Below, piece by piece: positions 36,301 through 46,885 of a stretch of 64,000 bases of DNA (position 1 is the stretch's first letter; every line of letters begins with the position of its first letter). The notes under the pieces were generated by a model. The model had not been told where the DNA came from. It saw only the letters and a list, made by a program, of their open reading frames with translations, and searched no databases. The DNA lies in contig VZSR01001685.1 in the NCBI GenBank assembly GCA_013398615.1, positions 48,572,864 to 48,636,863 on the forward strand, written 5' to 3'. Source of the stretch: Brachypodius melanocephalos. Taxonomy: Eukaryota; Chordata; Aves; Passeriformes; Pycnonotidae. The translations under genes and the position numbers were made by a program.

Positions 36301-39300
36301 TAATTAATTTAACTTTTGGTAGGTAGACCAGAATGAACTTCTGGTCACAGTGAGGCTCCAGTGTTAAGCTCTTTTGACAGGTCAATCTCACCACAGGTCA
36401 GGTTTTTAGTAGAGCAGCTGGCATCTGCAGAAATCTTTGCTGGGTCCCACGTGCACTCCATCTCCAGCGCTTCCTCGTAGCATTTGCGGTGCTGGAAACA
36501 GCATCTTAAAAAGGAAATAACAGAGAGCTCAAACAGTCTCATTTCAGTTCAAGGTGAGACTGCAGAGATGCCATGTGGCTCTTGCACACAACCATAAAAA
36601 GATGCCAAAGGAGAAAAGGGGGTCCATGGTGTGATCCCCAGATAAAAGAAGGGCTGAGCGCTGCCTGTCCCTGGGTCAGAGTGGTGGGATAACCACGGCT
36701 GCATGCAACACTGAGTGCTGGGGGCAGCTCTGCCTGCTGTGGGTGACCAAACATTTCTGTCCTGCCATGCTACCTGGGTGCTTGCAAGGGCTTTACAGGA
36801 AATTTAAATAAGAAATCCACTACTATGCACAAATACTTCCCCTCAGCACTGCCAGTTCACTGACAAGCAAATCCCCACAAGCCAGCTCTACAGATCCTGG
36901 ATCTAGTCCTGTCCCAGCCTTTCTCACTGCAGATTTGGAGAACCACACTGAACCTGGCACTCATGAAGGGTTAATGGCTCTGCAATGTGAATTCCTGTGT
37001 CTTGTTGGGACTATATAAATACACATCGTTTTATCCTCTATTTCTTGTACTGTTATGCAACAATCACAATTGAAATGCACGATTTAGCCATGGGAAAGGG
37101 CCACAAAATATTTTTGTCACACTGGAGTAAAGCAGTTTTCTCCTGCCACTATAGAACACAGGCAGTCAGAAACCTTGTGTTTTCCTGCACCCCTGCTGTC
37201 CTGCCAACCTCAAATTGCCTCCAGGGCCACTTAAGCTTTGAACAGGAATTAAAAAGTCAGCTAAACCAACAACAACTTTTTCAATCCTCTCCACTCTTCA
37301 GCTCTTTGTGCAGGCAAATCATCTACACACCACCTCTGTGCACTGACACCAGCTGTAAATGAAACACCAGTAAAACCGCCATCATTTACCCCAGGTAAAA
37401 TTATTACATAGATTAAAGGGTCTTGCTCTTAGATTCAGATTGAAATACCCTCATTTCAGAGAAATGGACTCAAAACACAGCTCTGTTATTGAGTTGCCTT
37501 TGGCCTGGACAATGCTGAAGGCAAAGACAACACGAACATCCAAACCCAGCACCCGCTGCCAGGAAGGCTGACACCTGCTCCTTGCCAGGCTCCCTTCTAG
37601 GGAGCCCTTCTAGGCTACCCAGGTGCTTTTTCACCTTCCATGTTTAGAAAGAATTTCATATTTAATCACTGACTGTATTAATAAATAATGATCACACTAT
37701 TAAGTTCTTTTCACAACCACAGAAGGAGTCCAAGGAATTTATTTTAAAAATGTGGGAGCAAATAGCATTCAGCAGAAAGGCCTGATGGCTCCTCTGCACA
37801 ACAGATTCTACTGTGCCTTGTTCCAGAGATGAGGCAGAAATCTGTGAGCTCCATCAGGAACAGGGTTTTGGAAAACCTCACTGGTGATGTCTCAACACTC
37901 TCCTGACTCCACCTGAGGTCTAGTGAGATGTTAGCCTCTAAAACCTCCTCTAACTGCAAAAGAAGTCTAACACAAACTCTCTGAACTTCTTGTTTGTTTA
38001 GAGATTCACAATTACATCAGCACTTGCTGCAATAGTTAATCCAAAAATTTGCTTAGTTTCCCTTTGCAAGCGGGACATTGTAAGACATGGATTGTCTTCT
38101 GGCCCTGCTTCTCTTTCACGAGGTCTGTGTAGTTAAATTTGGCTCCTGATTTATATATGACAATGAGCTACTCTGGGAAATAGGAAAAGGTTGATCTTAC
38201 AGGCACTACTACTTTCCAATGCCTTAAAAACCTGCTGTGAGGCACTGAACCCTTTTCTGTGGAACAGAAATGGCACAGACAAGCTCCAAATTTGGCAAAA
38301 CTAATTTCTAAGATATAAAATCAGTGAAAAACAATTGCAACACTGTGGGAACTGTCTCTGGGAAAGACAAACAAGACACTGGTTTGGAGGCTTCCTTGAA
38401 TGCAGAGCACATCTCTGTCAGTGGCAAAGCAATAATCAGTCTCTGTTTGCTCCACAGGGCAGTAGGAATTCTGTACTGGTAAGGAAACCTCACTCCAGGG
38501 CTGCAAAACAATTTGTAAATACAAACTGGCAGTGTGGGTGATTCTCAGGACAAACCTGCTGATGGATGTTTCTGCAGTTTCTGGGTTTGTGCTGCTCAGC
38601 ATTAAAATGAAGCTGAGTGAAGCAAAAGCCCAGGTGCTCAGCTCTTGGGTATCAATCCATTGAACTGACTCGAGCTCCCATTTCAGGATGTCATCACGAT
38701 TGTTCAGAAAGCCTTTCACAGAGAAGTTCCATGGCTTTTTTCCAGTAGTAGGGTTAGATCTCCATTTTCCCAGCTATCCCATGCTGCAGAGTGGATGGAT
38801 TAATTTCCACCTATCTATAGGCTTAGCCCTTCCTGAGCCATTGCTGTCTTCACTCAGGGAATTAATACATTACACTTTGTAAGACTCATTTTCTCCATAG
38901 ACATGGATTCTCTTTGAATTTCCTTTCACATCTCCTGCTGATATAATTGAACAACTATTGGATTGTCCTGGCCTGAGATTACATTTTCTCTCACTAGAGC
39001 CAGATGGTGTGGGTCTTACTTACTGCTAAATAAATCTATTTTTTTTTACTACTGTTATTAAATCATTTATACATGTGTTATGCTTTGGATAATCAGAGCA
39101 TGAGAGCATTTACTGCCATCAGGGCAGAAAAGGACCTCTCATGGATATGACTTACTCATCTGCTTCGTCCACGGGGAGCCCTTCCATCTCAAAGCGGCAA
39201 GAGCAGCCGTAGTCTTCAAAATCCCTGGGACAAAACCCAGTGACACACTTCAGTTTGTTCACAAAGTTGAGAAGGGCAGGGAAGTTAGTGAAGATGGACT

Positions 39301-42300
39301 GTAACCAGGTGAAGTGAGAGCCCAGGCAGTCTGGAAAGAGAACAGCCATAGAACACCTGGTAAGTGGAGGTGAGGCAGGGGTGGGTCACACTCGGGTCAC
39401 GTTTGCAGGAACCCAAACAAGGCAGTGACATTGGGCAGTGCTTGGCACTCAGCAGTGTTTAGTGTTACAGTGGTCTTTGGGGAGATCTGCATCCACAAAA
39501 ATCCCTGTTTCATCTTAGTAAATATATAAAAAAAAAACCCCTCAGGATTTCTATTCGGTGCTCAAGTACAACTGGAACAGATACGTACCAAAAAATAATG
39601 CAACACTTTCCACATTTTGAAAGACTCCATTGAAGAGTGTGGCATTGTCTAAATGAAAAAATGAACAAAAAAACATGCTTACTTAAAAATAAATGACAAT
39701 AACCGTCCCCAGACTTCCCCTGGTCTCACTTCAGTGGTTAAACCATTCTGAGATGAGTTCATAACTTCTGGAGTACAAAGATTCCCACTGCCATGCAATA
39801 TTGCAGAAAGTAAAGCTTAAACCTTTCTTACTCAAGATTCTTTCGGGTGTGTTAAGCAGCTCTGGCAGGAATGCTGGCGGCTTCAGTTCTTGGCCACCTA
39901 CCTCAGCAAACAAATTTGAGAAGAAAAAGATTTAAAAGTAAAAAAAAAAAAAAAAAAAAAACCCAAAAGTTCACAACAAACCATCAACATTCATTATGAC
40001 ACACTGCAGGCATTTTAAATATCTTCCTACATAGCTAAGCTGATTTATCAAAGACATGAAGTGGTTGCTCAGCTCCACCCCCACCCTGGGAAGCCCAGAA
40101 TTGTACTGGTGGGGACTGGTGTGGACTGGTAATTCACCTCCACTTCAGCTCCAAACCCAGTCTCTGTTAAACAGGTATTGCTGCAGGATGAGATAACCCT
40201 TGTCATTCTGTCCTCATCTGAACAGTAGCACTTACTGGGACAAATCAGTAGAATTATATAAAATTGCTTTAGTGCCCACCTATGTCCCAAATACTCTGTA
40301 ACTCTGTGCTATAATGTGGAGCAGGGTTATTTGAAGTGATTTGGTTTTTCTGAATCCATCTTGGCTATTGCCTTATTGCCCCATTGTCTCTCTTCCTGTA
40401 ACTCTTTATATTTTAAGTTAATTATCTCTTTTTCCTTTTGAAGATGACATGGTAGATTTAGTGTATTTTCAACATTTTCATTTTTTTCCATTGGCCAAGT
40501 CCTGAATTAGAGTTAAATCTAATATTTGTTCTGCCCCTTCCCATTTTTAACTTGTTCTTTTTCTCTGCATTATTTCAGAAGACAATGTATTACTTTGGAT
40601 GTGTTTAACCTTGGCTTTTTTAAAAAAGTAGCAAGTAAATGGTATTTACTGTCTCAATATTCTAAATATTTAAAACTGAAAACTCCCATAAATGTTAAAT
40701 TCATGGCATCACTTATGTCTCAGAATAATTGGCATTAGGAAAGCTGTCTTTTCTATAAAAACTCTGGGAAAGAGCTGACAGTTGTCTTGCTCATCTGTTA
40801 CATTTTCCTGCAATAAAGGTGTAAAAGTAAAGCAGGGTAGTGGGGGTTTTAGATAGGAGGCTTAACTCTATGTTTAGCAAAGGATTAGGAAAAAATAGGA
40901 TTTTTTTTTTTTTAAGATCATATATAAGTGCTTTCTCAGGATGTCCACAACTTTTGTGGTGTGAACAAGATTTTCATGGTCAGAGTCATATGCTCCCAGC
41001 AATGAATGTCTCAAGTTCAGTTGCAGAATATGGATGCAGGATTGGGTGAGTCAGGAAGAGGTGCTTCCTCCTGTGTTATTATTTTTCCTAAAATTCTTGG
41101 TCACAATGAGAAGCTATTAGATAACAGTACTCCATTAAAAACATCCTTCTCTGCAGCAGGACTAAGAAGAGCAAATCACTTTCCACAAACCAGAAAAAGT
41201 CTCTCAACAAAGGCTGTTTTTTTCACAGAACTCGAACAAGTCTGTTGAAAACTTCATGGCCATGAGGAATTCAGCTTCAGGTGAAATAATGGTGCAAAAA
41301 ACAGCATTGAATGCTACATTTGTACACATGCTTGCTAAAGAAAATCTTATTTTCTGGCATAAAGCTTGTATTTCCTCTGCAATGACAAACATCACCTGGG
41401 CCAGGTTCTGTCAAGTGCAACTGGAGCCAGGTTTGACACAATGCATAACACCACTGCTCAAAGTGTTGAGGAACAGCCAATCATCATCTGGTTCTTTCAG
41501 CAAAATGTTTGGAAAACATGGAAATCCCATAGAGTTGAAATGCATCAGAGGAGAAAATTGACAAAACCATATTCCAGGGATACTGGAAGCTGTGATTGCT
41601 CCAGTACCTTCACTTGCAATTAGTTCTTCTGAGCAAACTGAAGTGTGTACACCCAATAAACACATAAATGTTTGAAATTCCCCCGGAGAGGAATGTCTGC
41701 TCAGCAGTTTGGTAAATCATTGCCTCTTCTAATCCTCTCATTACGAGGAAAAACTTTTCTAATTGTCACCAAGTCAAGATCAATGAACCAGTGTTTGCTA
41801 ACAAGATTGCTTACTTTTGTTTAAATTGGGGGTGGGAGGAACAGGAGAAAATACTTTCTGGAGTAATTATTCTCTTTTCCTCTTTTGGTATCATGTATTT
41901 GGAACGGCTGGTCCTATGTCATTCCCTGTAGAGGCAGTGAAAAATTCCACTACAAAAATCAATCCTTTAAATCTCAGAAGACCCTGAGGATGCCAGCTTG
42001 TCTCACTTCTCTCTAAAACCTGTTAAAAAATTCAGTACGTTTTGAGGAGACCGGTATGATACATCAGCTCTTGGGCTTTCCCATTACACACCTAATCCAT
42101 GGAATTTCTTTCAATGCTGTTAAAAGAAAGTTACATATAAAATTGTTTCTGGATTGCGTCTGTGATTTTCCTACCTGACAACAGTTTTCTGAAACGTTGC
42201 CTAAAAAAGCCCATCAAAAACCATCATTGCACCTCCAGCTGTCTTTTTTAGCCATGGCTCACTAAAACGCCCTAATACAGGGCATGGATGCACTCATTAT

Positions 42301-43608
42301 AATCCTTGGGAAGCAAAAACCTCAACTATGCCAAAAAAAGTCAGGGTGCAGCAAACTCAAACTCTTTGATTTATTCAAGGTAAATCACATTAATTCCTCT
42401 CAAAGATGCTATTTCATGCACAGATATTTACTTCAGTCTCAAAAGATAGATCAGCAGAATATATCCCACAGAAATATGAATCAATAATCCTCCCCAAACC
42501 TAAACGTGGTAAAACTTTAAATCTTCATGTTCTGATTGTATTTAGCTAGGGAGAAAGAATCTAAACACTGTTGTACAGCCTTTTAATGTTTGGGAGAACT
42601 TTTCTTCAAATATTTTGTCAGAAAAGTGTATGAATTTCCAGATATTTTTAAGTGCACTATTAATATAAATATATATATATATTTAAATAAATAAAAAAAT
42701 TGTGCAGGTATTTTGGCATTCACTGTCACTGCAGTGGGAAATGGGAATATTCTCTCTGATTTCACTCTATATAATTGGAGGCTTAAGACTCAGCTTCATC
42801 ATTTTATCCAATATGTTTTGTGTTAAACCTGTTTCTTTTCTGAATTGCAATGCAATCAACCCCTCAGAAGAGAAGCAACTGGTGAAGCTGATGAAGGTCA
42901 TTGCAGGATTTTTCTATGCTGGGGTCCCAAGTTTTTCCCTCCCTTTAGAAATATCCCCATGGATTGATCAGAAATGGTGAGAGAACTTCTAAGAGTCCTC
43001 TTCACTTGCACATCATAACTCCTACCGACATTCCTACACAGTGCAGAGAATGCAGAAATTTGAGATGTCTTCCCATCCCTGATTCTGGGAAGTTCATTCA
43101 TTCATGACAATCAAATTTAAAGAGTCATATGAAGAAAAACTCTATTCACACTCAAATTCAGAAGAGGAGTTTTAGCTGGACATGGGTTATATTTCAGGAT
43201 GCACCAAATGGTTTGGAGAATTAACACGATACAAATATATTTAATGAGTAGAATCTCTTTATAGAAAAATTATAAATTCAGAGTCTTAATGACTTAAATA
43301 ATGAAAAAATGCTGTCAAAAGGAAGTTGCAATTTTTTGGTCATATTTTTAACCCCACTAGGTTTTGCTGCTTCACTATAAGTCCTGAGAAAAATATTTTG
43401 TAAGAACTTCATAAAGAAATATCTTCAAGTGCATTTGGGTGTTGAACACCAAAATTTGAGGAGAAAGAAGGTGTGTTCCTAAGGGATTGTTTCCAAATGC
43501 TCATACTTAAAATAGTATTTTGACATAATGTCAAATAATCATAAAAATACATCGCCACTTACCACTGTACACCACCACGGACATTGACACCAGCAGAAAT
43601 ACAATCAT
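24033..43608 (-). CDS. OC90: Otoconin-90, complete gene (13 coding exons)
   Basis: Otoconin-90 is the main secreted matrix protein of inner-ear otoconia and seeds calcium-carbonate crystals. Thirteen coding exons join into 1524 nt, 507 residues plus stop; the human protein is of similar length. Residues 1-16 form a hydrophobic signal peptide (MIVFLLVSMSVVVYS). PLA2-like domain 1 spans about 58-190 (FEDYGCSC at 95-102, CCFQHRKC at 117-124). A Thr/Ser/Glu-rich linker spans about 197-310. PLA2-like domain 2 spans about 311-430 (YGCYCGQEGRG at 351-361, CCFSHHCC at 370-377). The tail is acidic (SSSEESSEEE at 469-478) with a basic RAKR at 487-490. The catalytic His is present in both domains (121, 374), but the following calcium-binding Asp is Arg122 or His375, so neither should be an active lipase. 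It lies tail to tail with EFR3A and downstream of HHLA1, as in human. Confidence 0.95.
24833..24939 (-). CDS. OC90: OC90 coding exon 12, PLA2-like domain 2 active-site helix
   Basis: This 107-nt exon (phase 2 to 1) lies between GTTTATTTTAG and GTAAGCTT. It encodes CCFSHHCCMEQVKKLGC and VVCFDHTPK. His374 is in the catalytic place, but His375 replaces the metal-binding Asp. Confidence 0.95.
25926..26100 (-). CDS. OC90: OC90 coding exon 11, PLA2-like domain 2 first half
   Basis: This 175-nt exon (phase 1 to 2) lies between TTTGCTTTCTAG and GTGTGGGC. It encodes ELPQLGEMLFCLTERCPEEF and YGCYCGQEGRGDPADALDR. The calcium loop is far better kept here than in domain 1. Length and both phases equal exon 4. 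Confidence 0.96.
26832..26850. repeat. (GGGA)n short microsatellite
   Basis: Four to five GGGA units inside an OC90 intron. No other role was seen. Confidence 0.8.
27698..27787 (-). CDS. OC90: OC90 coding exon 10, linker
   Basis: This 90-nt exon (phase 1 to 1) lies between GTCTTCTCCAG and GTAAAGAA. It encodes TSTARAGLSTASFGIARDLG and ends RGHGGK. Together with exons 7-9 it makes a linker of about 115 residues between the two PLA2-like domains. Confidence 0.85.
28148..28291 (-). CDS. OC90: OC90 coding exon 9, linker, with GC donor
   Basis: This 144-nt exon (phase 1 to 1) starts after TTGTTCAG, with a possible NAGNAG shift to the next AAG. It encodes GFMEALVPVEEITTSPASFP and ends KSLAGTPARTKGK. 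The donor is AAAAG|GCAAGT, a GC-AG intron. The nearby GTGAAA donor would throw the next exon out of frame into a stop. Confidence 0.85.
28410..28501. repeat. 46-bp tandem duplication
   Basis: Two copies of AGAGAAGAAATATCTGAGAG... to GCAGAGTATCCAC are joined at 28455/28456 and differ at about two positions. They lie in an OC90 intron, 120 bases upstream (minus strand) of exon 9. Confidence 0.93.
30559..30609 (-). CDS. OC90: OC90 coding exon 8, linker
   Basis: This 51-nt exon (phase 1 to 1) lies between CTGTTTTCAACAG and GTAAGAGT. It encodes VVSFEPRDIVLTTSKAR. Splice sites are strong on both sides and the frame continues cleanly. Confidence 0.82.
30826..30848 (+). repeat. CR1 terminal repeat scrap
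   Basis: GGATTCTATGATTCTATGAA is the 8-bp-repeat terminus of CR1 with almost no body left. Confidence 0.6.
31712..31740. repeat. (AAAT)7 microsatellite
   Basis: Seven uninterrupted AAAT units in an OC90 intron, followed by an A-rich run. Confidence 0.95.
31930..32032 (+). repeat. CR1 LINE 3' end
   Basis: The sense CR1 tail reads CTGGTCTAGTGGAAAGTGTC through GGTTGGAATGAGATGATCTT to CCCACTCTGATT. Confidence 0.9.
32105..32700 (-). repeat. CR1 LINE fragment interrupted by assembly gap
   Basis: Antisense CR1 starts near AATCATGGAATTGTCAAGAT and continues to the gap at 32436. After the gap it resumes with GGCCTTCTTGGCCACCTGGG, again CR1 ORF2 in antisense. The two sides are probably one element. 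Confidence 0.85.
32436..32535. other. Assembly gap (100 N)
   Basis: Exactly 100 unknown bases, which is the usual placeholder for a gap of unknown size, inside a CR1 element. Confidence 0.99.
33475..33531 (-). CDS. OC90: OC90 coding exon 7, linker (probable)
   Basis: This 57-nt exon (phase 1 to 1) has a strong T-rich acceptor (TTTTTTTCAG) and a weak donor GTTTGC. It encodes LVHRGTDETGAVTSSVEE, a low-complexity acidic/Thr linker. The frame fit supports it. The weak donor leaves doubt, although the neighbouring gene also uses a GTTTGC donor. Confidence 0.6.
34405..34650 (-). repeat. CR1 LINE fragment
   Basis: Antisense CR1: TTCCTGAAGAAAAAAATTCT, then CTTGTCCTGTCCCTGTGCAC and CCAGGAATAGTCTGGTTCCA. 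It lies just downstream of OC90 exon 6 and supplies the apparent 189-codon open frame on the plus strand. Confidence 0.85.
34837..34965 (-). CDS. OC90: OC90 coding exon 6, end of PLA2-like domain 1
   Basis: This 129-nt exon (phase 1 to 1) lies between TATTATTTCCAG and GTAATAAT. It encodes SVDPCEQLLCTCDKDAIECF, the LCxCD segment of the third PLA2 helix, then INSSLNGLDV with a potential NSS glycosylation site. Confidence 0.94.
35372..35592 (-). repeat. CR1 LINE 3' fragment
   Basis: Antisense CR1 tail: CCATGGGCAGGGACACTTTC, then CATCCAACCTGGCCTTGAAC and GCCTCACCACCCTCA. It lies in an OC90 intron. Confidence 0.93.
36392..36504 (-). CDS. OC90: OC90 coding exon 5, PLA2-like domain 1 active-site helix
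   Basis: This 113-nt exon (phase 2 to 1) lies between TCCTTTTTAAG and GTGAGATT. It encodes CCFQHRKCYEEALEMEC, the PLA2 CCxxHxxC helix with the catalytic His but Arg in place of the next Asp. The open frame runs past the donor; I chose GTGAGA because the next exon then restores the TCESVDPCEQ junction. Confidence 0.94.
39156..39330 (-). CDS. OC90: OC90 coding exon 4, PLA2-like domain 1 first half
   Basis: This 175-nt exon (phase 1 to 2) lies between CTCTTTCCAG and GTAAGTCA. It holds DCLGSHFTWLQSIFTNFPAL and CPRDFEDYGCSCRFEMEGLP. The calcium-loop motif YGCxC is kept, but the Gly-rich part of the loop is replaced by RFEMEG. Confidence 0.96.
39589..39648 (-). CDS. OC90: OC90 coding exon 3
   Basis: This 60-nt exon (phase 1 to 1) lies between TTTCATTTAG and GTACGTAT. 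It encodes NATLFNGVFQNVESVALFF, which fits the conserved otoconin pre-domain segment (GVF-NVESV). NAT is a potential N-glycosylation site. Confidence 0.9.
39832..39897 (-). CDS. OC90: OC90 coding exon 2
   Basis: This 66-nt exon (phase 1 to 1) lies between GCTGAGGTAG and GTAAGAAA. It encodes GGQELKPPAFLPELLNTPER, the mature N terminus. A run of 22 A on the plus strand (39940-39961) makes a long T tract about 45 bases upstream of its acceptor. Confidence 0.8.
39898..43562 (-). other. OC90 intron 2, nothing recognised
   Basis: 3.7 kb between the signal-peptide exon and coding exon 2. Apart from a 22-base A run (39940-39961) and a short TA-rich stretch near 42666 I see no repeat family, exon or RNA gene. 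Confidence 0.6.
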
Positions 43609-43650
43609 TTTTTGTTTAATCCAAAGACAAGAAAAAAGTCACACAGCAGA
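43563..43650 (-). CDS. OC90: OC90 exon with start codon and signal peptide
   Basis: The exon starts after ATACCAG at 43651. The first ATG is at 43608-43606, with no earlier ATG in the leader. It encodes MIVFLLVSMSVVVYS and ends in phase 1 before GTAAGTGG. The short, very hydrophobic stretch is a classic secretion signal. Confidence 0.85.
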
Positions 43651-44648
43651 CTGGTATGCCTGGTAAATGTAAGTAAAATATTAGACAGAATGTTATCTCT
43701 TCAATCTGGGGCTGGGAATACACCATCTTGGGAAATCATTCTTTTGTAGCTTGGATATCTTTCTGCTTGATAAAATTCAGTTTTTACCTTTACCATAGTA
43801 AATGCACATATTACAGGAATGATAAACCTTATATATCCTTATTTTACCAATGTTCTCTAAAAGGTCTGACTGTTTATTTTGGTATTGCTTTGAGTCAACA
43901 GAATTTATTAAACTGCCATGTAGGAATAAAATGGTGAACTTGCAGTTTCTTTTGTTTTGCAAACAGTTTTCACATCTTCCTTCATCTTACAGAACGTTCA
44001 AACAATTCTTATGTTTAAATGATGGTATTGTGAAACATTGTGTAAATGAAGAATTATTCTGATATTACATCTATGGAACCCAGTTTATCTGCAATTCATT
44101 ATATTTGTTTCATATCACAAAAATTTATAGTCAAACATTTATTCTAATCTGTGTTGAGACTGATCTAATATATCATAAATTTTCCTAATGAGAAATATTA
44201 TGTTATTTGGAGACTTCAAAGAAATATGTGTAAAAAAATTCTTCTAAACATGTTGCACTGGTATTCATTAAATGGAAGATGATAGATTGGCTTTTAACTA
44301 CAGTCACAAATTACTTTAAATTTTGAACAATTTTCCAAGTAAGTCAGTCATAGAGCTTTTTACAGCCAAATAAATGAACATATATATATATATGTAATTT
44401 TTCAAATATGTACCTACTGATTATTACCTGCTTTTCTGAGCTCAGATGTGGAATTCATGTCCATTAGAAAATCCTGTAATATTTCATCAGGAAGTGAGAT
44501 TATAAATCTAACAGCTCTAAATATTTATCATCTATTTTCCCAAATATCTTGCCTACAGTTTTGTCTGTTACTCCTAAGTCAAAATAGCTTATTCTATATT
44601 ATTTTCTTCCTGCCTTCCTTAATATAGAGAACATCCAGAAAGACTTAC

Positions 44649-44693
44649 CTTGAGGGATATTATCCCAAAGCAGCTGGATGGCAGACAAATGAA
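44649..44693 (-). other. OC90: OC90 non-coding first exon (probable)
   Basis: A 45-nt segment between the TATA-defined start and the donor GTAAGTCT (minus strand) contains no ATG. The donor fits the acceptor ATACCAG next to 43650. Only the donor side is clear; the 5' end is estimated from the TATA distance. Confidence 0.55.
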
Positions 44694-44716
44694 TATCAGC
44701 AAAGCCAGTACTAAGT

Positions 44717-44725
44717 TATTTATAC
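44717..44725 (-). promoter_or_regulatory. OC90: TATA box, probable OC90 promoter
   Basis: On the minus strand TATAAATAA occurs at this place. It is followed, about 30 bases on, by a likely start site near 44693 and then by a short exon ending in a strong donor at 44649. The position 1.1 kb upstream of the OC90 ATG supports a core promoter. This is inferred from sequence only. Confidence 0.6.
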
Positions 44726-45369
44726 CCACTTGGATATAGACTTCACCCATGTGATCACTTCCTTTATCAAACCCACTTCAACATTTATTAATTAATTCTT
44801 CCACGAGATTCCTTACAGTCATTATGCCCACAGTGTGTCTGGTGATATGGCTCCAGCCATGTAAAGGATCTATACCAAGAAGTCTGTCCTGCAGGTGCCT
44901 TCACCATTTAATAACTTTCCCTAATACTCTTGGCTCTAATAAAATAACAGTCATCCCATTGTTATTAATCACTCACAAAATCTCTTGGGCATGTGAATAT
45001 GGCTTTAATAGCTTAGCAAGAGGTAGTGTTCAGTGATGAAAGATGAGTGAGAGTTTACACAGCCTTAAACACTGGCATTCCTCAGGGCTGGGAAGTCTTC
45101 TTTAATCTATCCACGGTGGCTGTGATCCAAGGCTGAGTGAAATCCAGGAGAAGGTTGATCCAGTGAGCTTTGGGAAGGCTGCTTTTCATCAGGAAGGTGT
45201 GCTTTCTGTCAGGGCCAGACACAGCTACCCTTCAAAGAGTCCATCAACAGAGACAAACTGTCCACTGAATTGTAGCATGGAGAAGTGAGAAGCCTGACAA
45301 TTGGGAACCGTAAAAACACTTAAATGAGCAAAAGGCCCCTTGACTCTGTGACTCCAAGGTTTTCAGGAA

Positions 45370-46215
45370 GGCCTTAGACATGGTCACCTCTAAGATCCTT
45401 GTGGAACAGCTGTTGGGTTACAAATGGACTTGTGGAGCCCCAAGGGCAATGGCCAGTGGCACAAAGTCACTTTGACTGGTGGTGCATTCCAGCAGTCAGT
45501 GCTGGGTCCAGCCCTGCTTAGTGTCTCCATTAATGATCTGGATGATGGGGCAGAATGGATCTTCAGCAGGCTGGCAGGTGACACTGAACTGGGATGAGTG
45601 ACTGGCATTTCAAAGGGTCACACTACCATCCAGAAGGATCTCAACAGGAACTCCATGAAGTTCAGCAAGAAGAGCCAAGTCCTGCACCTGGAGAGGTGCA
45701 GCCTCATACACCAGTGTGCTGGGGGCCACCCAGCTGGGAAGCAGATCAGTAGAAAAGGACCTGGGGTTCTGCTGGACACAGGGTTGAACAGGAGTAAGAG
45801 GTGTGCCCTTGCAGCGGAGAAGGCTGAGGATGTCCTTGGCTGCATTGGGCAAAGTGCTGCCTGCAGAGTGAGGGATGGGCCCCTGCCCCTCTACTCTGCA
45901 CTGGTGAGGCCACAACTGCAGGACTCTGTCCAGTTCTGGGCTCATCAGCAAGGGACAGACACAGAAAAACTTGAGACACTTCAGAGAAGGGGCACAGAGA
46001 TGAAGAAGGGACTGAACACCTCTCATGGGGAGGGGACAAGAGAGCTGGGACCCTTCATTAGAGGATTCTTGGGGGGATCTCATCAACCCAGTAAACACCT
46101 GAGGGGAGGGTGCAAAGGGGACAGGGCCACCCTCTGTCCAGTGGTGCCCAGTGACATGACGAGAGGCAATGGGCACAGACTGAGAGCTGCTGCAACAGCC
46201 TGAGATCTCCCATGG
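45370..46215 (+). repeat. CR1 LINE fragment with ORF2 C-terminal relic
   Basis: Sense CR1: the reverse-transcriptase end is readable (GTGCTGGGTCCAGCCCTGCT, ATTAATGATCTGGATGA). A 201-codon open frame at 45598-46203 reads like CR1 ORF2 (RCALAAEKAEDVLGCIGQS, PLYSALVRPQLQDSVQFW, VVPSDMTRGNGHRL). It lies between the HHLA1 3' end and the OC90 promoter. It is a remnant, not a working element. Confidence 0.9.
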
Positions 46216-46764
46216 CATGGCAGTACCATGGCTGTGTTACAGCACTTCTTGAGCTTCATGAAGTTCCTGTTGGCCAATTTCTTCAGCCTGTTCTGCATAG
46301 CAACACATCTTATTCCCAGCATATACTCACTGTATCAACATTACTATTTATTCCATTGGCCTAACGCTCAATATCTGCTGTAATTGCTACTTCTCCAAAC
46401 TATCCTGCTCTTTGACATGACAGAAGTTCTTCTCTCATGGTATTGAGCACAACAGTGAAATAAATTTTGGAAGAGAACTACTGTGTCCCACCTTTCCCTC
46501 GGGTCAGCATTGCTCATATTGCCACTTTTCTCCTTGGCTTTGCCTTTGAAAACAGCTTTCTTCAGTATAACATCCATGTGCAGCAGCTATAGTGCAAATA
46601 AGCTTCTTATTTAAAAACAATATTAATGGCTTGGTGACACACTCTGGGTAGACAGTAGCATAATGTTGCTGCAGCATAGAAAAGTATGGGATCATGCAAT
46701 TGATTTAGTTATTATTTTGTTTTTCTAGAACTGGTTTTTAGTTTACCAGAATTGCATTTAAAGG

Positions 46765-46885
46765 ACATGAAAGCCAGATTGGAAGGGGCCCTGAGCAACC
46801 TGATCTAGTGGGATTGGAAGGAGATAATCTTTAAGGTCCCTTCCAACTCAAACCATTCTATAATTCCATGTTTCTATGAATCCTG
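46765..46885 (+). repeat. CR1 LINE 3' end
   Basis: GATTGGAAGGGGCCCTGAGC, then GATAATCTTTAAGGTCCCTT and AACCATTCTATAATTCCATG form a sense CR1 terminus. Confidence 0.92.

Noticed and set aside
45598..46218. About 200-codon frames on both strands
   Set aside because: The plus frame is a CR1 ORF2 remnant and the minus frame its shadow; no intact element.
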